From positions 620,001 through 684,000 of the forward strand of contig NZ_LIVZ01000001.1 in NCBI RefSeq assembly GCF_001905845.1: DNA of 64,000 nucleotides, in the 5' to 3' direction. Shown here piece by piece: positions 1 to 9,212 of the stretch. The DNA is from Streptomyces sp. TSRI0107. Its GTDB lineage: Bacteria > Actinomycetota > Actinomycetes > Streptomycetales > Streptomycetaceae. Position numbers and translations under genes: made by a program. The notes beneath the pieces are model-generated. The model saw only the letters and a list, made by a program, of their open reading frames with translations, did not search any database and was not told where the DNA came from. Each line of letters begins with the position of its first letter. The first letter of the stretch is position 1.

Positions 1-1075
1 GACGCTGACCGTGCTGGTCATCCTGCTGATGACGGCCCTGTGCGTCATCGGTACCGAGCTGTCGGCCAAGGTGCAGAACGTGCTGATCCTCGCGCAGGTC
101 GCCTGCCTGCTCGCGTTCGCCGTGGTGGCGCTCTACCGCGTCCACGCCGGCACCGGCACCCTCGACTCCGTCCGGCCGTCGGCCGAGTGGCTGAACCCCT
201 TCGGCTCCGGAGGCGCCCTCCTGACCGCGGCCCTGCTGCTGGGCGTGTTCATCTACTGGGGCTGGGAGTCGGCGGTCAACCTCACCGAGGAGGTGACGGA
301 CTCCGCCACCGCGCCCGGCCGGGCCGCCGTCTGGTCGACGGTCATCCTGCTGGTGACGTACGTGTCGGTCGCCTTCGCGGTGGTCGCCTACGCCGGGACG
401 GCCTTCCTCGCCGAGAACGCCGGGGAGGAGGAGTTCGTCTTCGCCCTGCTCGCCGGGGAGGCCATGGGCGGCTGGGACTGGGTCGTGCTGCTGGCGGTGT
501 CGACGTCGGCGCTGGCCTCGACGCAGACGACGATCATCCCGGCCTCCCGCACGGCGCTGTCGATGGCCCGCCGCCGCGCGCTGCCCGCGTCGTTCGCCCG
601 GATCCACCCGCGGTACCGCACGCCCGACGTCAGCACCTGGTGGGTCGCCGCGATCGCCATCGGCTGGTACCTGGTCGTCAAACAGATCAGCGAGAACGCG
701 CTCTTCGACTCGCTCACCGCGCTGTCGCTGCTGATCGCCTTCTACTACGCCCTCACGGGCGTCGCCTGCGCGGTCTACCACCGCCGCCGGCTGACCGAGA
801 GCGTCCGGAACCTCGTGCTGATCGGCCTCGGCCCGGTGGTGGGGGCCGCGCTGCTGGCCTGGCTGCTGGTGGAGTCGGTCGTCGACATGGCCGACCCGGC
901 GAACAGCTACAGCGGGGTCTCCTGGTTCGGGCTCGGTCCACCGCTGGTGATCGGCATCGGCATCGCCGTCACGGGTGTGGTCCTCATGGTCTGGTGGCGG
1001 TTCGTGTCGCCCGCCTTCTGGTCGGAGCGCCCGGGCGTCGCCGACGCCGAACCGGTCCGCCGGGAGGAGCCCTGA
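1..1075 (+). CDS. APC-family amino acid permease, C-terminal part (5' end outside window)
   Basis: This is the C-terminal two-thirds of an amino acid/polyamine/organocation transporter of the cytoplasmic membrane. The frame is open to the left edge, so the real start lies upstream and the GTG at 11 is internal. The visible 354 residues contain about eight hydrophobic helices. The stretch GWESAVNLTEEVTDS resembles the conserved 'WG.E....EE..dp' region of APC helix 6, and the middle motif ASTQTTIIPASRTALSMAR resembles the helix 8 'R..~aMaRdg.lP' signature. The protein ends in a short charged tail. Family members are about 480-510 aa, so about 130-150 residues are missing. The universal stress gene starts 1 base after the stop, suggesting co-transcription. 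Substrate cannot be told from sequence. Confidence 0.85.
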   Translation, partial: TLTVLVILLMTALCVIGTELSAKVQNVLILAQVACLLAFAVVALYRVHAGTGTLDSVRPSAEWLNPFGSGGALLTAALLLGVFIYWGWESAVNLTEEVTDSATAPGRAAVWSTVILLVTYVSVAFAVVAYAGTAFLAENAGEEEFVFALLAGEAMGGWDWVVLLAVSTSALASTQTTIIPASRTALSMARRRALPASFARIHPRYRTPDVSTWWVAAIAIGWYLVVKQISENALFDSLTALSLLIAFYYALTGVACAVYHRRRLTESVRNLVLIGLGPVVGAALLAWLLVESVVDMADPANSYSGVSWFGLGPPLVIGIGIAVTGVVLMVWWRFVSPAFWSERPGVADAEPVRREEP

Positions 1076-1076
1076 C

Positions 1077-1499
1077 ATGGCGGTCGTCCTCGGATACGAC
1101 GAGTCCCCCGGGGCGGTGCGGGCGCTGCGCGTCGCGGTCGAGGTGTCGGCCGCCTTCCGCGAACCCCTCGTCCTGGTCTACGGCGCCGCGGCCCCGGGAG
1201 CCGTGGGCGAGGAGTACGCGGCCCATCGGCAGGCCCTCGTCGAGGCCGGGCGCACCGCGCTCCGGCACGCCGTCGCGGTGGCCGAGGCGGCCGGGGTGCC
1301 GACGACGGTCGAGATCGTCGACGAGAAGCCCGCCCAGGCACTGCTCGGCGCGGCGGCCCGGCACGGGGCGCGGGTCATCGTGGTGGGCAGCTGGGGCGAG
1401 AGCCCGATGCGCGGCGCGCTGCTGGGCTCGACGCCTCACAAGCTGCTGCACCTGTCCCGCGTGCCGGTGCTGTGCGTGCCGACCGCCGAGGACGAGTGA
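1077..1499 (+). CDS. Universal stress protein (UspA fold)
   Basis: A single-domain universal stress protein of 140 aa, close to the usual 140-150 aa. The N-terminus AVVLGYDESPGAVRAL has the first beta strand and the conserved Asp. The C-terminal motif VVGSWGESPMRGALLGST matches the ATP-binding G-2x-G-9x-G-S/T signature, followed by HKLLHLSRVPVLCVP, the typical last strand. An ATP-binding Usp is therefore likely. The ATG at 1077 was chosen because it lies 1 base after the permease TGA and begins exactly at the family N-terminus, with GGAGGAG in the permease 3' end as ribosome binding site. The pairing suggests that the Usp senses or modulates the permease; a regulatory role is inference. Confidence 0.9.
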   Translation: MAVVLGYDESPGAVRALRVAVEVSAAFREPLVLVYGAAAPGAVGEEYAAHRQALVEAGRTALRHAVAVAEAAGVPTTVEIVDEKPAQALLGAAARHGARVIVVGSWGESPMRGALLGSTPHKLLHLSRVPVLCVPTAEDE

Positions 1500-1535
1500 G
1501 ACGCCGGCCCCCGGTCCCGGCCCCGGGTCCCGGCC

Positions 1536-2672
1536 TCAGTCCAGGTAGCCCCGCAGCTGGTCCGCGAAGGCGTGGTCGCGGAGTTTGCTGAGGGTCTTCG
1601 ACTCGATCTGGCGGATGCGTTCGCGGGTGACGCCGAAGATGCGCCCTATCTCCTCCAGGGTGCGCGGACGGCCGTCCACCAGCCCGTAGCGGAGCTGCAC
1701 GACCTTGCGCTCACGCTCGCCGAGGGTGGACAGGACCGCCTCCAGGTGCTCCCTGAGCAGCAGGAACGCGGCGGACTCCACCGGGGACGCGGCGTCGCCG
1801 TCCTCTATCAGGTCGCCCAGCGCGACATCGTCCTCCTCGCCGACGGGGGCGTGCAGCGAGACGGGCTCCTGGGCGAGCCGCAGCACCTCGCCCACCCGTT
1901 CCGGCGGCAGGTCGAGCTGCGCGGCGACCTCCTCGGACGTCGGCTCGTAGCCGCGCTCCTGGAGCATCCGGCGCTGGACGCGCACGACCCGGTTGATCAG
2001 CTCGACGACGTGCACCGGGACCCGGATGGTGCGGGCCTGGTCGGCGAGGGCGCGGGACATGGCCTGGCGGATCCACCAGGTGGCGTAGGTGGAGAACTTG
2101 TAGCCGCGGGCGTAGTCGAACTTCTCGACGGCCCGGATGAGGCCCAGGTTGCCCTCCTGCACGAGGTCCAGCATGGTCAGCCCGCGGCCCACATACCGCT
2201 TGGCGACGGACACCACCAGCCGCAGGTTCGCCTCGATCAGCCGCCGCTTGGCCATCCGCCCCATCACGACCAGACGGTCCAGGTCGAGGGCGAGCTGGCT
2301 GTCCAGGTCGGGCGTGTGGAGCAGCTTCTCCTCGGCGAACAGCCCCGCCTCGACGCGGCGGGCCAGCTCGACCTCCTCGGCGGCGGTGAGCAGCGGGATC
2401 CGCCCGATCTCCCGCAGGTACTGCCGGAACAGGTCGGAGGTGGGCCCGCCGGTGTCCACCACCCGCCCGGGGGGCGGTTCGACGGGCTCCGGCTCCGCGG
2501 CCGGCCCGCCTTCCGGTTCGGTCTCCGGTTCGCTCTCCGGCTCCGTTTCCGCCTCCGTTTCCGGGTGGTGCGCGACACGGCTCTGCGGCGGCACGGCCGC
2601 CAGCACGTCCGGCTCCGCGTCCGGATCCGTGTCGGTCGGCATGTCGGTGTGGACGAGGGTCTGGGTCTGCAC
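1536..2672 (-). CDS. hrdA: RNA polymerase sigma-70 family sigma factor, HrdA-like group 2
   Basis: A principal-like sigma factor of 378 aa. A low-complexity acidic N-terminus (about residues 1-75, rich in PETEPE-type Glu/Pro repeats) is followed by region 1.2 ([15 protein letters not shown]), region 2 ([53 protein letters not shown]), region 3, and region 4 with the helix-turn-helix near the C-terminus ([20 protein letters not shown]). It lacks the very long N-terminal extension of HrdB, so it is a non-essential group 2 sigma factor. The position 180 bp downstream of dnaG on the same strand matches hrdA of S. coelicolor from memory. The GTG start at 2672 has GGAGGT seven bases upstream; an ATG at 2642 would remove ten residues and has no better site. 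Confidence 0.88.
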   Translation of the reverse strand: MQTQTLVHTDMPTDTDPDAEPDVLAAVPPQSRVAHHPETEAETEPESEPETEPEGGPAAEPEPVEPPPGRVVDTGGPTSDLFRQYLREIGRIPLLTAAEEVELARRVEAGLFAEEKLLHTPDLDSQLALDLDRLVVMGRMAKRRLIEANLRLVVSVAKRYVGRGLTMLDLVQEGNLGLIRAVEKFDYARGYKFSTYATWWIRQAMSRALADQARTIRVPVHVVELINRVVRVQRRMLQERGYEPTSEEVAAQLDLPPERVGEVLRLAQEPVSLHAPVGEEDDVALGDLIEDGDAASPVESAAFLLLREHLEAVLSTLGERERKVVQLRYGLVDGRPRTLEEIGRIFGVTRERIRQIESKTLSKLRDHAFADQLRGYLD

Positions 2673-2851
2673 GGGGGCGACCTCCAGGGTGATCGCTGCT
2701 GAGGTGGCGGAACCGCGGGGGTGTAGGACCCGTGAGGGACGGATCGGCCGCGCTCCGAGGACTCAGGCACCGGCACCCAGTGTGGGGTAAGACACATCTC
2801 CGCCACGAGGGGCGTGCGGTGACTTTTTGCGTCCGGTTCGTGACCGCGCGC

Positions 2852-4750
2852 TCAGAGCGCCGAGGGACCCTCGTCCTGCAGTGCCCGGTCGTACCTCGTG
2901 AGGATCATCATCTCGTTCTGGATGGCGGCGGCCTGCGCCGGATCGCCGTTGCCGAGACGGGTCAGCAGACTCTGCAGGTCGGCGAGGCGACGGGCGACGG
3001 CGCGGCGGCGGACCGTCACCAACTGCACACCCGCGTAGTGCTCGTCGACCGTCTTGCGCATGATGGCCTCGACGGCCAGTTCCGTCACCATCGCGCGGAC
3101 CGTGTCGTCCGGGGCCGCGTCCCGGACCCGGGCCAGGTACTCCGGCGCGTCCTGCGTGCCGTACTCGGCGCCGCCGGCGTCGAGGATGGCCTGCCGTACG
3201 GCGGCGTAGGGGGCGGCGGTGAACTCGTCGACGCCGTACGCGTCGAAGGCCGGGGAGACCAGTTCGGGGCGCTGGAGGGCGAGCTTGAGCAGCTCGCGTT
3301 CCGTCGCGTACACCGGGTTGCGGAGGGTCAGCGCCGGGCCGGAGGCCTGGGGGCGCGGGGCGGCGTCGTACGGCGGTTGCGGGCCCCGCGCCGGCGCCGG
3401 GCCCTTGCCGCCCCGGTCGCGGGCCCAACGGGCCAGCTGCGCCACCCGCTTGACCACGAACTGGGTGTCGAGGATGCCGAGCATGCCCGCGAGCTCGACG
3501 GCGACCTCGTGCTGGGCGCCGCTGTTCTTGATGCGGGCGACGACCGGGGCGGCCTCGTCGAGCGCGGCGGCGCGGCCCGCCGGGGTGTCCAGGTCGTAGC
3601 GGGAGACGATCTGGCGGAGGGCGAACTCGAAGAGCGGCGTGCGCGGCTCGACCAGGTCGGCGACCGCCTCGTCACCCTTGGCGAGCCGCAGGTCGCAGGG
3701 GTCCATGCCGTCGGGGGCGATGGCGATGTAGGTCTCGGCGGCGAACTTCTGGTCGTCCTCGAAGGCGCGCAGGGCCGCCTTCTGGCCGGCCGCGTCGCCG
3801 TCGAACGTGAAGATCACGCGCGCGCTGCCGTTGTCCATCAGCAGCCGGCGGAGGATCTTGATGTGGTCGCCGCCGAACGCGGTGCCGCAGGTGGCGATCG
3901 CCGTCGTCACCCCGGCGAGATGGCAGGCCATCACGTCGGTGTAGCCCTCGACCACCACCGCGCGGGACGACTTCGCGATGTCCTTCTTCGCCAGGTCGAT
4001 GCCGTAGAGGACCTGGGACTTCTTGTAGATCGCCGTCTCGGGGGTGTTGAGGTACTTCGGTCCGTTGTCCGCCTCGTAGAGCTTGCGGGCGCCGAAGCCG
4101 ACGACGTCGCCGCCGATGTCGCGGATCGGCCACATCAGCCGGCCGCGGAAACGGTCGATGGGGCCGCGCCGGCCCTCCTGCGACAGCCCGGAGAGGATCA
4201 GTTCCTTGTCGCTGAAGCCCTTGCCGCGCAGATAGCGGGTGAGGTGGTCCCAGCCCTGCGGGCTGTAGCCGACGCCGAAGTGGACGGCGGCGGCCTGGTC
4301 GAAGCCGCGCTCGGCGAGGAAGATCCGGCCGGTGTCGGCCTCGGGGCTGGTGGCGAGCTGTTCCGCGTACCACTCGGCGGCGATCTTGTGGGCCTCGACC
4401 AGGCGGATGCGTTCGCCGCGCTGGTGGGCGGGGTTGTACCCGCCCTCCTCGTAGCGCAGGGTGATGCCGGCCTGGGCGGCCAGGCGTTCGACCGCCTCCG
4501 AGAAGGAGAGGTGGTCCACCTTCATCACGAAGGTGATGGTGTCGCCGCCCTCCTGGCAGCCGAAGCAGTGGAAGAGTCCCTTGCTCGGGCTGACCTGGAA
4601 GGACGGCGACTTCTCGTCATGGAACGGGCACAGCCCCTTGAGGTTGCCGCCGCCCGCGTTGCGCAGCTGGAGGTACTCGGACACCACGGCGTCGATCGGG
4701 ACCGCGTCCCGTACCGCCTTCACGTCCTCGTCGTTGATCCGTCCTGCCAC
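2852..4750 (-). CDS. dnaG: DNA primase DnaG
   Basis: Replicative DNA primase of 632 aa, full length for actinobacteria. It makes RNA primers for lagging-strand synthesis with the DnaB helicase. The N-terminal CHC2 zinc finger is intact (C41, H44, C62, C65, within CPFHDEKSPSF and LFHCFGCQ). The catalytic core follows, with the Toprim motifs VVVEGYTDVMA (about residue 265) and FTFDGDAAG (about 315) giving the acidic metal ligands. The C-terminal part is the helicase-interacting region and has an internal Pro/Ala-rich linker near residues 445-480. The ATG at 4750 gives the canonical MAGRINDEDV start. A single-gene unit with hrdA downstream on the same strand is likely. Confidence 0.97.
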   Translation of the reverse strand: MAGRINDEDVKAVRDAVPIDAVVSEYLQLRNAGGGNLKGLCPFHDEKSPSFQVSPSKGLFHCFGCQEGGDTITFVMKVDHLSFSEAVERLAAQAGITLRYEEGGYNPAHQRGERIRLVEAHKIAAEWYAEQLATSPEADTGRIFLAERGFDQAAAVHFGVGYSPQGWDHLTRYLRGKGFSDKELILSGLSQEGRRGPIDRFRGRLMWPIRDIGGDVVGFGARKLYEADNGPKYLNTPETAIYKKSQVLYGIDLAKKDIAKSSRAVVVEGYTDVMACHLAGVTTAIATCGTAFGGDHIKILRRLLMDNGSARVIFTFDGDAAGQKAALRAFEDDQKFAAETYIAIAPDGMDPCDLRLAKGDEAVADLVEPRTPLFEFALRQIVSRYDLDTPAGRAAALDEAAPVVARIKNSGAQHEVAVELAGMLGILDTQFVVKRVAQLARWARDRGGKGPAPARGPQPPYDAAPRPQASGPALTLRNPVYATERELLKLALQRPELVSPAFDAYGVDEFTAAPYAAVRQAILDAGGAEYGTQDAPEYLARVRDAAPDDTVRAMVTELAVEAIMRKTVDEHYAGVQLVTVRRRAVARRLADLQSLLTRLGNGDPAQAAAIQNEMMILTRYDRALQDEGPSAL

Positions 4751-4801
4751 GGATGAATTCTACGGGGCTCCGGTGACAAGCCCGGGGCACGCGGAACGCC
4801 C

Positions 4802-6067
4802 TCAGGTGCCGAGGCTCTCCAGCGGCACGCGCGGGGACGCCAGCGCCTCGGTGTCCACCCGCGCCCGGGACCGGATCAGCCGCTGGATCTGCTCTGTGAC
4901 GTCCCACACGTTCACGTTCATCCCCGCCAGCACCCGCCCTTCCTTCACCCAGAACGCGATGAACTCCCGCTTCCCCGCGTCCCCACGGATCACCACCTGG
5001 TCGTACGACCCGGGCGGCGCCCACCCCGAGTACTCCATGCCCAGGTCGTACTGGTCGGAGAAGAAGTACGGCACCCGGTCGTAGACGACGTCCTGTCCCA
5101 GCATGGCCCGCGCCGCCGCCGGTCCGCCGTTCAGCGCGTTCGCCCAGTGCTCCACCCGCATCCGGGTGCCGAAGAGGGCGTGCGGGAAGGCGGCGACGTC
5201 GCCGGCCGCGTGGATGTCGGGGTCGGACGTGCGCAGCCGCTCGTCCACGATCACGCCGCCGCCGTGCGCCCGGTCGGCGATCCCCAGGCCGGCCGCCTCC
5301 GCGAGGGCGACCCGCGGTGCGGCGCCGATCGCGGCGAGCACGGCGTGCGCCGGGTGCTCCTCGCCGTCGTCCGTACGGGCCGCCAGCACCACGCCGTCCT
5401 GACCGATGATCTCCGTGAGCCGGACGCCGAAGTGGAAGCGCACCCCGTGCTCCCGGTGCAGCTCGGCGAAGAGCTGGCCCAGCTCGGGCCCGAGCACACC
5501 GTGCAGCGGGGTCGGCTCCGGTTCGACGACGGTGACCTCGGCGCCGTACTCCCGGGCCGCCGCCGCCACCTCCAGGCCGATCCAGCTGGCGCCGGCGATC
5601 ACGATGTGGCCGTTGTCCCGGCCGAGGTGGGTGAGGACGCCCTTGAGGCGTTCCGCGTGGGCCAGGCGGCGCAGATGGTGGACGCCGGCCAGGTCGGTGC
5701 CCGGGATGTCCAGGCGGCGGGGCTCGGCACCCGTGGCCAGCAGCAGCTTGTCGTAGCGGACGACCGTGCCGTCCTCGCCGAAGCGGACCGTCTTCGCGGC
5801 GCGGTCGACGGCGTCGACGGTCTGGCCGAGGTGCAGCTCGATGTCGTTGCGCGCGTACCAGGCGGGCTCGTGCACGAAGACGCTGTCGCGTTCGTCCTTG
5901 CCGAGCAGGTAGCCCTTGGACAGCGGGGGCCGTTCGTACGGGTGGTCGCGCTCGTCGCAGATCAGTATCACCCGCCCGTTGAAGCCCTCAGCGCGAAGCG
6001 TCTCGGCCGCCTTCGCGCCGGCGAGACCTCCTCCGACGATGACGAATGTCTGATCCGCGTCGACCAC
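4802..6067 (-). CDS. FAD-dependent NAD(P)/ferredoxin (rubredoxin) reductase
   Basis: A pyridine nucleotide-disulphide reductase-fold flavoprotein of 421 aa, of the ferredoxin/rubredoxin reductase type that passes electrons from NAD(P)H to a small iron-sulfur partner. It has an N-terminal FAD-binding Rossmann motif (FVIVGGGLAGAKAAETLR), a second NAD-binding motif (HIVIAGASWIGLEVAAAARE) near residues 150-170, the ATG-type FAD segment (LLLATGAEPRRL) and the C-terminal FAD motif (DIHAAGDVAAF). The reading frame extends 32 codons further upstream, but the GTG at 6067 was chosen because AGGAGG stands six bases before it and the protein then begins right at the Rossmann fold. The electron acceptor is unknown. 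Confidence 0.88.
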   Translation of the reverse strand: MVDADQTFVIVGGGLAGAKAAETLRAEGFNGRVILICDERDHPYERPPLSKGYLLGKDERDSVFVHEPAWYARNDIELHLGQTVDAVDRAAKTVRFGEDGTVVRYDKLLLATGAEPRRLDIPGTDLAGVHHLRRLAHAERLKGVLTHLGRDNGHIVIAGASWIGLEVAAAAREYGAEVTVVEPEPTPLHGVLGPELGQLFAELHREHGVRFHFGVRLTEIIGQDGVVLAARTDDGEEHPAHAVLAAIGAAPRVALAEAAGLGIADRAHGGGVIVDERLRTSDPDIHAAGDVAAFPHALFGTRMRVEHWANALNGGPAAARAMLGQDVVYDRVPYFFSDQYDLGMEYSGWAPPGSYDQVVIRGDAGKREFIAFWVKEGRVLAGMNVNVWDVTEQIQRLIRSRARVDTEALASPRVPLESLGT

Positions 6068-6170
6068 TTGATGCCTCCTCGTGAATATGCCGCCACTGCG
6101 AGCGTCCCGCACGGAGCGTGATGGGGGAAGAGGGGGTGACCCGATCAGGCCACGGAGGGTCACGTACTTG

Positions 6171-7442
6171 TCACATACGTCCCGTCAGTCTCGCGTGCAG
6201 CGAGCGGGCGGAGGCGTCGGTGAGGGAGGCGATCTGGTCGACGATCACCCGTTTGCGGGCCCGGTCGTCGGGCGCCTCGTCGAACAGCGTGCGGAACTGC
6301 GGGTCCAGGCCGTCCGGCGCGCGGGCGGTGAGGGCATCGGCGAGTTCGGCGACGACGATCCGCTGGTCGGCGCGGAGCCGGGCCTGCTCGGCACGCTGCA
6401 TGACGTACCGGTCGGCGACCGCCTTCAGCACCGCGCACTCCATCCGGGTCTCGCGCGGCACGACCAGCTCCGCCCCGTACCGGGTGAGCCGGCCGCCGCC
6501 GTACGCGGCGCGGGTGGCGCCCTCGGCGGCGAGGCAGAAACGGCCGATGAGCTGGCTGGTCGCGTCCTTCAGCCGGGCCTGGGCGATGGCCGTGCCGTCG
6601 TAGCCGTGCGGCCACCACTCCTCGTCCTGGAGCCGGTCCAGGGCGGCGGCGAGCTCGGCGGGGTCGGTGTCGGCGGGGACGTAGCGGCCGACGGCGACGC
6701 GGAAGATCTCCTGGCGTTCCGGGTCGGCGTGCAGCAGGTTGGGGTCGATGTGCCCGGCGTGCAGGCCGTCCTCCACGTCGTGCACCGAGTAGGCCACGTC
6801 GTCGGACCAGTCCATGACCTGGGCCTCGAAGCAGGTGCGGGTGTCCGGGGCGTCCTTGCGGGCCCAGTCGAACACCGGGCGGTCGTCCTCGTAGACGCCG
6901 AACTTGGCGGAGCCCGGGTCGGTGGGGTGGGCGCCGCGCGGCCACGGGTACTTGGTGGCGGCGTCCAGCGCGGCGCGGGTCAGGTTGAGGCCGACGGAGC
7001 CCTCCGGGGTGAACCGTTTGGGCTCGATCCGGGTGAGGAGCCGCAGCGACTGGGCGTTGCCCTCGAAGCCGCCGCAGTCCTCGGCGAACTCGTTGAGGGC
7101 CTGTTCGCCGTTGTGGCCGAAGGGGGGATGGCCGAGGTCGTGCGAGAGGCAGGCGGCCTCGACGAGGTCGGGGTCGCAGCCGAGGGCCGCGCCCAGCTCC
7201 CGGCCGACCTGGGCGCACTCCAGGGAGTGGGTGAGGCGGGTGCGGGGGCTGGGGTCCCAGGCGTGGCTCGTCGTGCCGGGGGTCACGACCTGGGTCTTGC
7301 CGGCGAGTCTTCTCAGCGCGGCGGAGTGCAGCACGCGGGCGCGGTCGCGTTGGAAGGCGGTGCGGCCGGGGCGTTTGTCGGGCTCCGGGGCCCAGCGGTC
7401 GACTGACGTCGGGTCGTATCCGGGGGGTGCGTTGCCTGCCAT
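6171..7442 (-). CDS. dgt: Deoxyguanosinetriphosphate triphosphohydrolase-like protein
   Basis: HD-superfamily dNTP triphosphohydrolase of 423 aa, which hydrolyses dNTPs to the deoxynucleoside and triphosphate. The metal-binding HD residues are visible in [12 protein letters not shown] and [18 protein letters not shown]. Further conserved segments are [11 protein letters not shown] and [17 protein letters not shown], the latter holding the final Asp ligand. The length is typical of the actinobacterial Dgt family. It lies about 100 bp downstream of the end of the sirohydrochlorin chelatase gene, on the same strand, and follows the dnaG neighbourhood as in other Streptomyces. The cellular role is control of dNTP pools near replication functions. 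Confidence 0.93.
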   Translation of the reverse strand: MAGNAPPGYDPTSVDRWAPEPDKRPGRTAFQRDRARVLHSAALRRLAGKTQVVTPGTTSHAWDPSPRTRLTHSLECAQVGRELGAALGCDPDLVEAACLSHDLGHPPFGHNGEQALNEFAEDCGGFEGNAQSLRLLTRIEPKRFTPEGSVGLNLTRAALDAATKYPWPRGAHPTDPGSAKFGVYEDDRPVFDWARKDAPDTRTCFEAQVMDWSDDVAYSVHDVEDGLHAGHIDPNLLHADPERQEIFRVAVGRYVPADTDPAELAAALDRLQDEEWWPHGYDGTAIAQARLKDATSQLIGRFCLAAEGATRAAYGGGRLTRYGAELVVPRETRMECAVLKAVADRYVMQRAEQARLRADQRIVVAELADALTARAPDGLDPQFRTLFDEAPDDRARKRVIVDQIASLTDASARSLHARLTGRM

Positions 7443-7526
7443 GCCTCGACAGTAAGTGCAGATGCGTCTGCCGGGTTGGTGTTGTGTCGCGGGTGCGGGT
7501 TGTCTTCGGATGGTCGCGCAGTTCCC

Positions 7527-8291
7527 CTAGGGAGCTGCAGCCAGGGCCGGTTTCGTCGGCACCCGTGTTGTCGCCTCGTCGTAGCGGTGCAGGAGCAGTT
7601 CGGCCATCAAGGGGTGTGCTCCGAGCGGATCCGAGGCGATGTCCGGTGCCGCCTTCGCGCACTCCGTCGCGAAGCGGCCCGGGGCCGTGAAGCAGGAGGC
7701 GACCGCTATGCGGTGGCGGCCGCGTGCCCGCAGGGAGCGGACGGCCGACGCCACCGTCGGGGTCGCCGCGGAGGCGTACGCGGGGACGACCGGGACGCCG
7801 AGCCGCGCGGCGAGGAGGGCGGCCGTGCGGCCGGTGTCGGTCGCGGACTCGGGGTCGCGGGAGCCGGCCGCGGCCAGTACGACCGCGCTGCCGCGGCGCT
7901 CGGCCGCCGTCCTCGGGGGGCGCCAGCCGGCCTCGGTGAGGCGGGTGTGGAGGGTGGCGGCGAGCAGCGGGTGCGGGCCGAGCGGGGCGGCGACGCGGGT
8001 GCGGGCCGGGTGGGCGGCGGCCATCTCGGGGATGTCCTGCTTGACGTGGTAGCCGCGGCTCAGCAGGAGCGGGACCAGGACGGCCTCGCGGTCGCCGAGG
8101 GCGGCGAGGGTGTCGGGGAGCAGGGGCGCGTTCAGCTCGATGTGGCCGAGGTGGACCGGCAGGCCGGGGCGCAGCTCGCGGACCCGGTCGAGGAGGGCGC
8201 GGACGGTGGCGAGGGCGCGCGGGTCGCGGCTGCCGTGGGCCACGACGACGAGCGCGGGCCGGCCGGAGGCGGGGCTGAGCTGGCTGTCCAT
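7527..8291 (-). CDS. Sirohydrochlorin chelatase (CbiX/SirB-like)
   Basis: A tandem-domain chelatase of 254 aa, likely to insert Fe(II) or Co(II) into sirohydrochlorin. The first half begins LVVVAHGSRDPRALATV, with the catalytic His of the HGS motif, and continues VLVPLLLSRGYHVKQDIP, which contains the second metal-binding His. The second half repeats the fold with VVLAAAGSRDPES but has lost the His (AAGS instead of AHGS). Only the N-terminal site therefore appears complete, as in two-domain CbiX-like proteins. Its position less than 1 kb from nasA and in the same region as siroheme-dependent nirB suggests it supplies siroheme for nitrite reduction. A role in cobalamin synthesis is the alternative. 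Confidence 0.85.
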   Translation of the reverse strand: MDSQLSPASGRPALVVVAHGSRDPRALATVRALLDRVRELRPGLPVHLGHIELNAPLLPDTLAALGDREAVLVPLLLSRGYHVKQDIPEMAAAHPARTRVAAPLGPHPLLAATLHTRLTEAGWRPPRTAAERRGSAVVLAAAGSRDPESATDTGRTAALLAARLGVPVVPAYASAATPTVASAVRSLRARGRHRIAVASCFTAPGRFATECAKAAPDIASDPLGAHPLMAELLLHRYDEATTRVPTKPALAAAP

Positions 8292-8426
8292 GCGTCGAGG
8301 GTGACGGCAGGACGTTGCCGAGCCGTTGCGTGGGCGTCACGGGCGTTTTCCGTGGGTTCACCGCGGGGGCTCGGGGGTGTGTGAGGGGTGTGCAACCGGG
8401 GCGCCGCACACCACGTCCCTCTCGGT

Positions 8427-9104
8427 ATGAAGATCGTACGACCTCGTCTCCCTCGTACCCGGGCCGGCCGTCGGCGGCTGGTGCAGGCCGTGATGGCGGG
8501 GTGCGTGCTGGCGCTGCTGCCGTCGACCTGGATGTACGTCTCCACGAGCGACCGGCTGCGGACCACGGCCGACGCGCCGCGTACCGAGGTCGCCGTGGTC
8601 TTCGGGGCGGGCCTGTGGAACGGGGAACCGTCGCCGTACCTCGCGCACCGGCTGGACGCGGCGGCCGAGCTGTACCGGGCCGGCCGCATCGAGGTGGTGC
8701 TGGTCACCGGCGACAACAGCCGGGAGGACTACGACGAGCCGGACGCGATGCGCTCCTACCTCACCCGGCAGGGCGTCCCGGACACGCGGATCGTCAGCGA
8801 CTACGCCGGCTTCGACACCTGGGACTCCTGCGTCCGCGCCAAGAAGATCTTCGGCGTGGACGAGGCGGTCCTGATCAGCCAGGACTTCCACATCCGGCGC
8901 GCGGTGGCGCTGTGCCGGGCGGCGGGGGTGGAGTCGTACGGCGTCGGGGTCGCCGACCGGCGGGACGCGACCTGGGTGTACGGCGGCGTCCGGGAGGTCT
9001 TCGCGAGCGGCAAGGCGGCGCTGGACGCGGTGCTCGAACCCGACCCCCGGTTCCTCGGGCCGCGGGAGCCCGGCGTGGAGCGGGCGCTCGCCGCCGGCCG
9101 GTAG
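8427..9104 (+). CDS. DUF218/SanA-YdcF-like membrane-anchored protein
   Basis: A protein of 225 aa with an Arg-rich N-terminus, one membrane helix (about residues 18-38, LVQAVMAGCVLALLPSTW) and an extracytoplasmic DUF218 domain. The domain shows the family pattern VAVVFGAGLWNGEPSPYLAHRL, LVTGDNSREDYDEPDAMRSYL and ISQDFHIRRAVALCRAAG. Such proteins are often annotated as vancomycin high-temperature exclusion (SanA) homologues and are linked to envelope integrity; the enzymatic activity is unknown. The ATG at 8427 places the basic residues directly before the helix. A GTG at 8388 would add 13 residues; neither start has a strong ribosome binding site. Confidence 0.75.
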   Translation: MKIVRPRLPRTRAGRRRLVQAVMAGCVLALLPSTWMYVSTSDRLRTTADAPRTEVAVVFGAGLWNGEPSPYLAHRLDAAAELYRAGRIEVVLVTGDNSREDYDEPDAMRSYLTRQGVPDTRIVSDYAGFDTWDSCVRAKKIFGVDEAVLISQDFHIRRAVALCRAAGVESYGVGVADRRDATWVYGGVREVFASGKAALDAVLEPDPRFLGPREPGVERALAAGR

Positions 9105-9161
9105 GAGCCGGGTGGCCTCACGGCGGGCCTCGGGCGGCGGGGAGGTCGGCTTCCCGGTCGT

Positions 9162-9200
9162 GTAACAGGGAGCCGTCATGGCGCGTAACACGAGCGAAGC
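9162..9200 (+). promoter_or_regulatory. Candidate GlnR box upstream of nasA
   Basis: Two GTAAC elements lie at 9162-9166 and 9185-9189. The second is followed after six bases by GAAGC (9196-9200), which fits the GlnR half-box gTnAC-n6-GaAAC. The first GTAAC is one base out of the ideal 22-bp phase. GlnR is the global nitrogen regulator of Streptomyces and is known to control nitrate assimilation genes; binding here is inferred from the motif only. Confidence 0.5.
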
Positions 9201-9207
9201 ACCCTGA
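9178..9207 (+). other. Possible nine-codon leader ORF before nasA
   Basis: ATG at 9178 is preceded by GGGAG at a spacing of five to six bases and opens a reading frame MARNTSEAP that stops at 9205-9207. The stop is five bases before the nasA ATG, which itself has only a poorly spaced GAAGG. Translational coupling of nasA to this leader is possible. It could equally be chance. Confidence 0.3.
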
Positions 9208-9212
9208 AGGGC

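Noticed and set aside
2441..2640. Acidic Glu/Pro repeat DNA in hrdA as a separate repeat locus
   Set aside because: It is an ordinary low-complexity N-terminus of a group 2 sigma factor, degenerate at DNA level and common in Streptomyces.
4802..6163. Longer start for the FAD reductase at 6163
   Set aside because: The extra 32 residues do not resemble the family and lack a ribosome binding site; AGGAGG marks the GTG at 6067.
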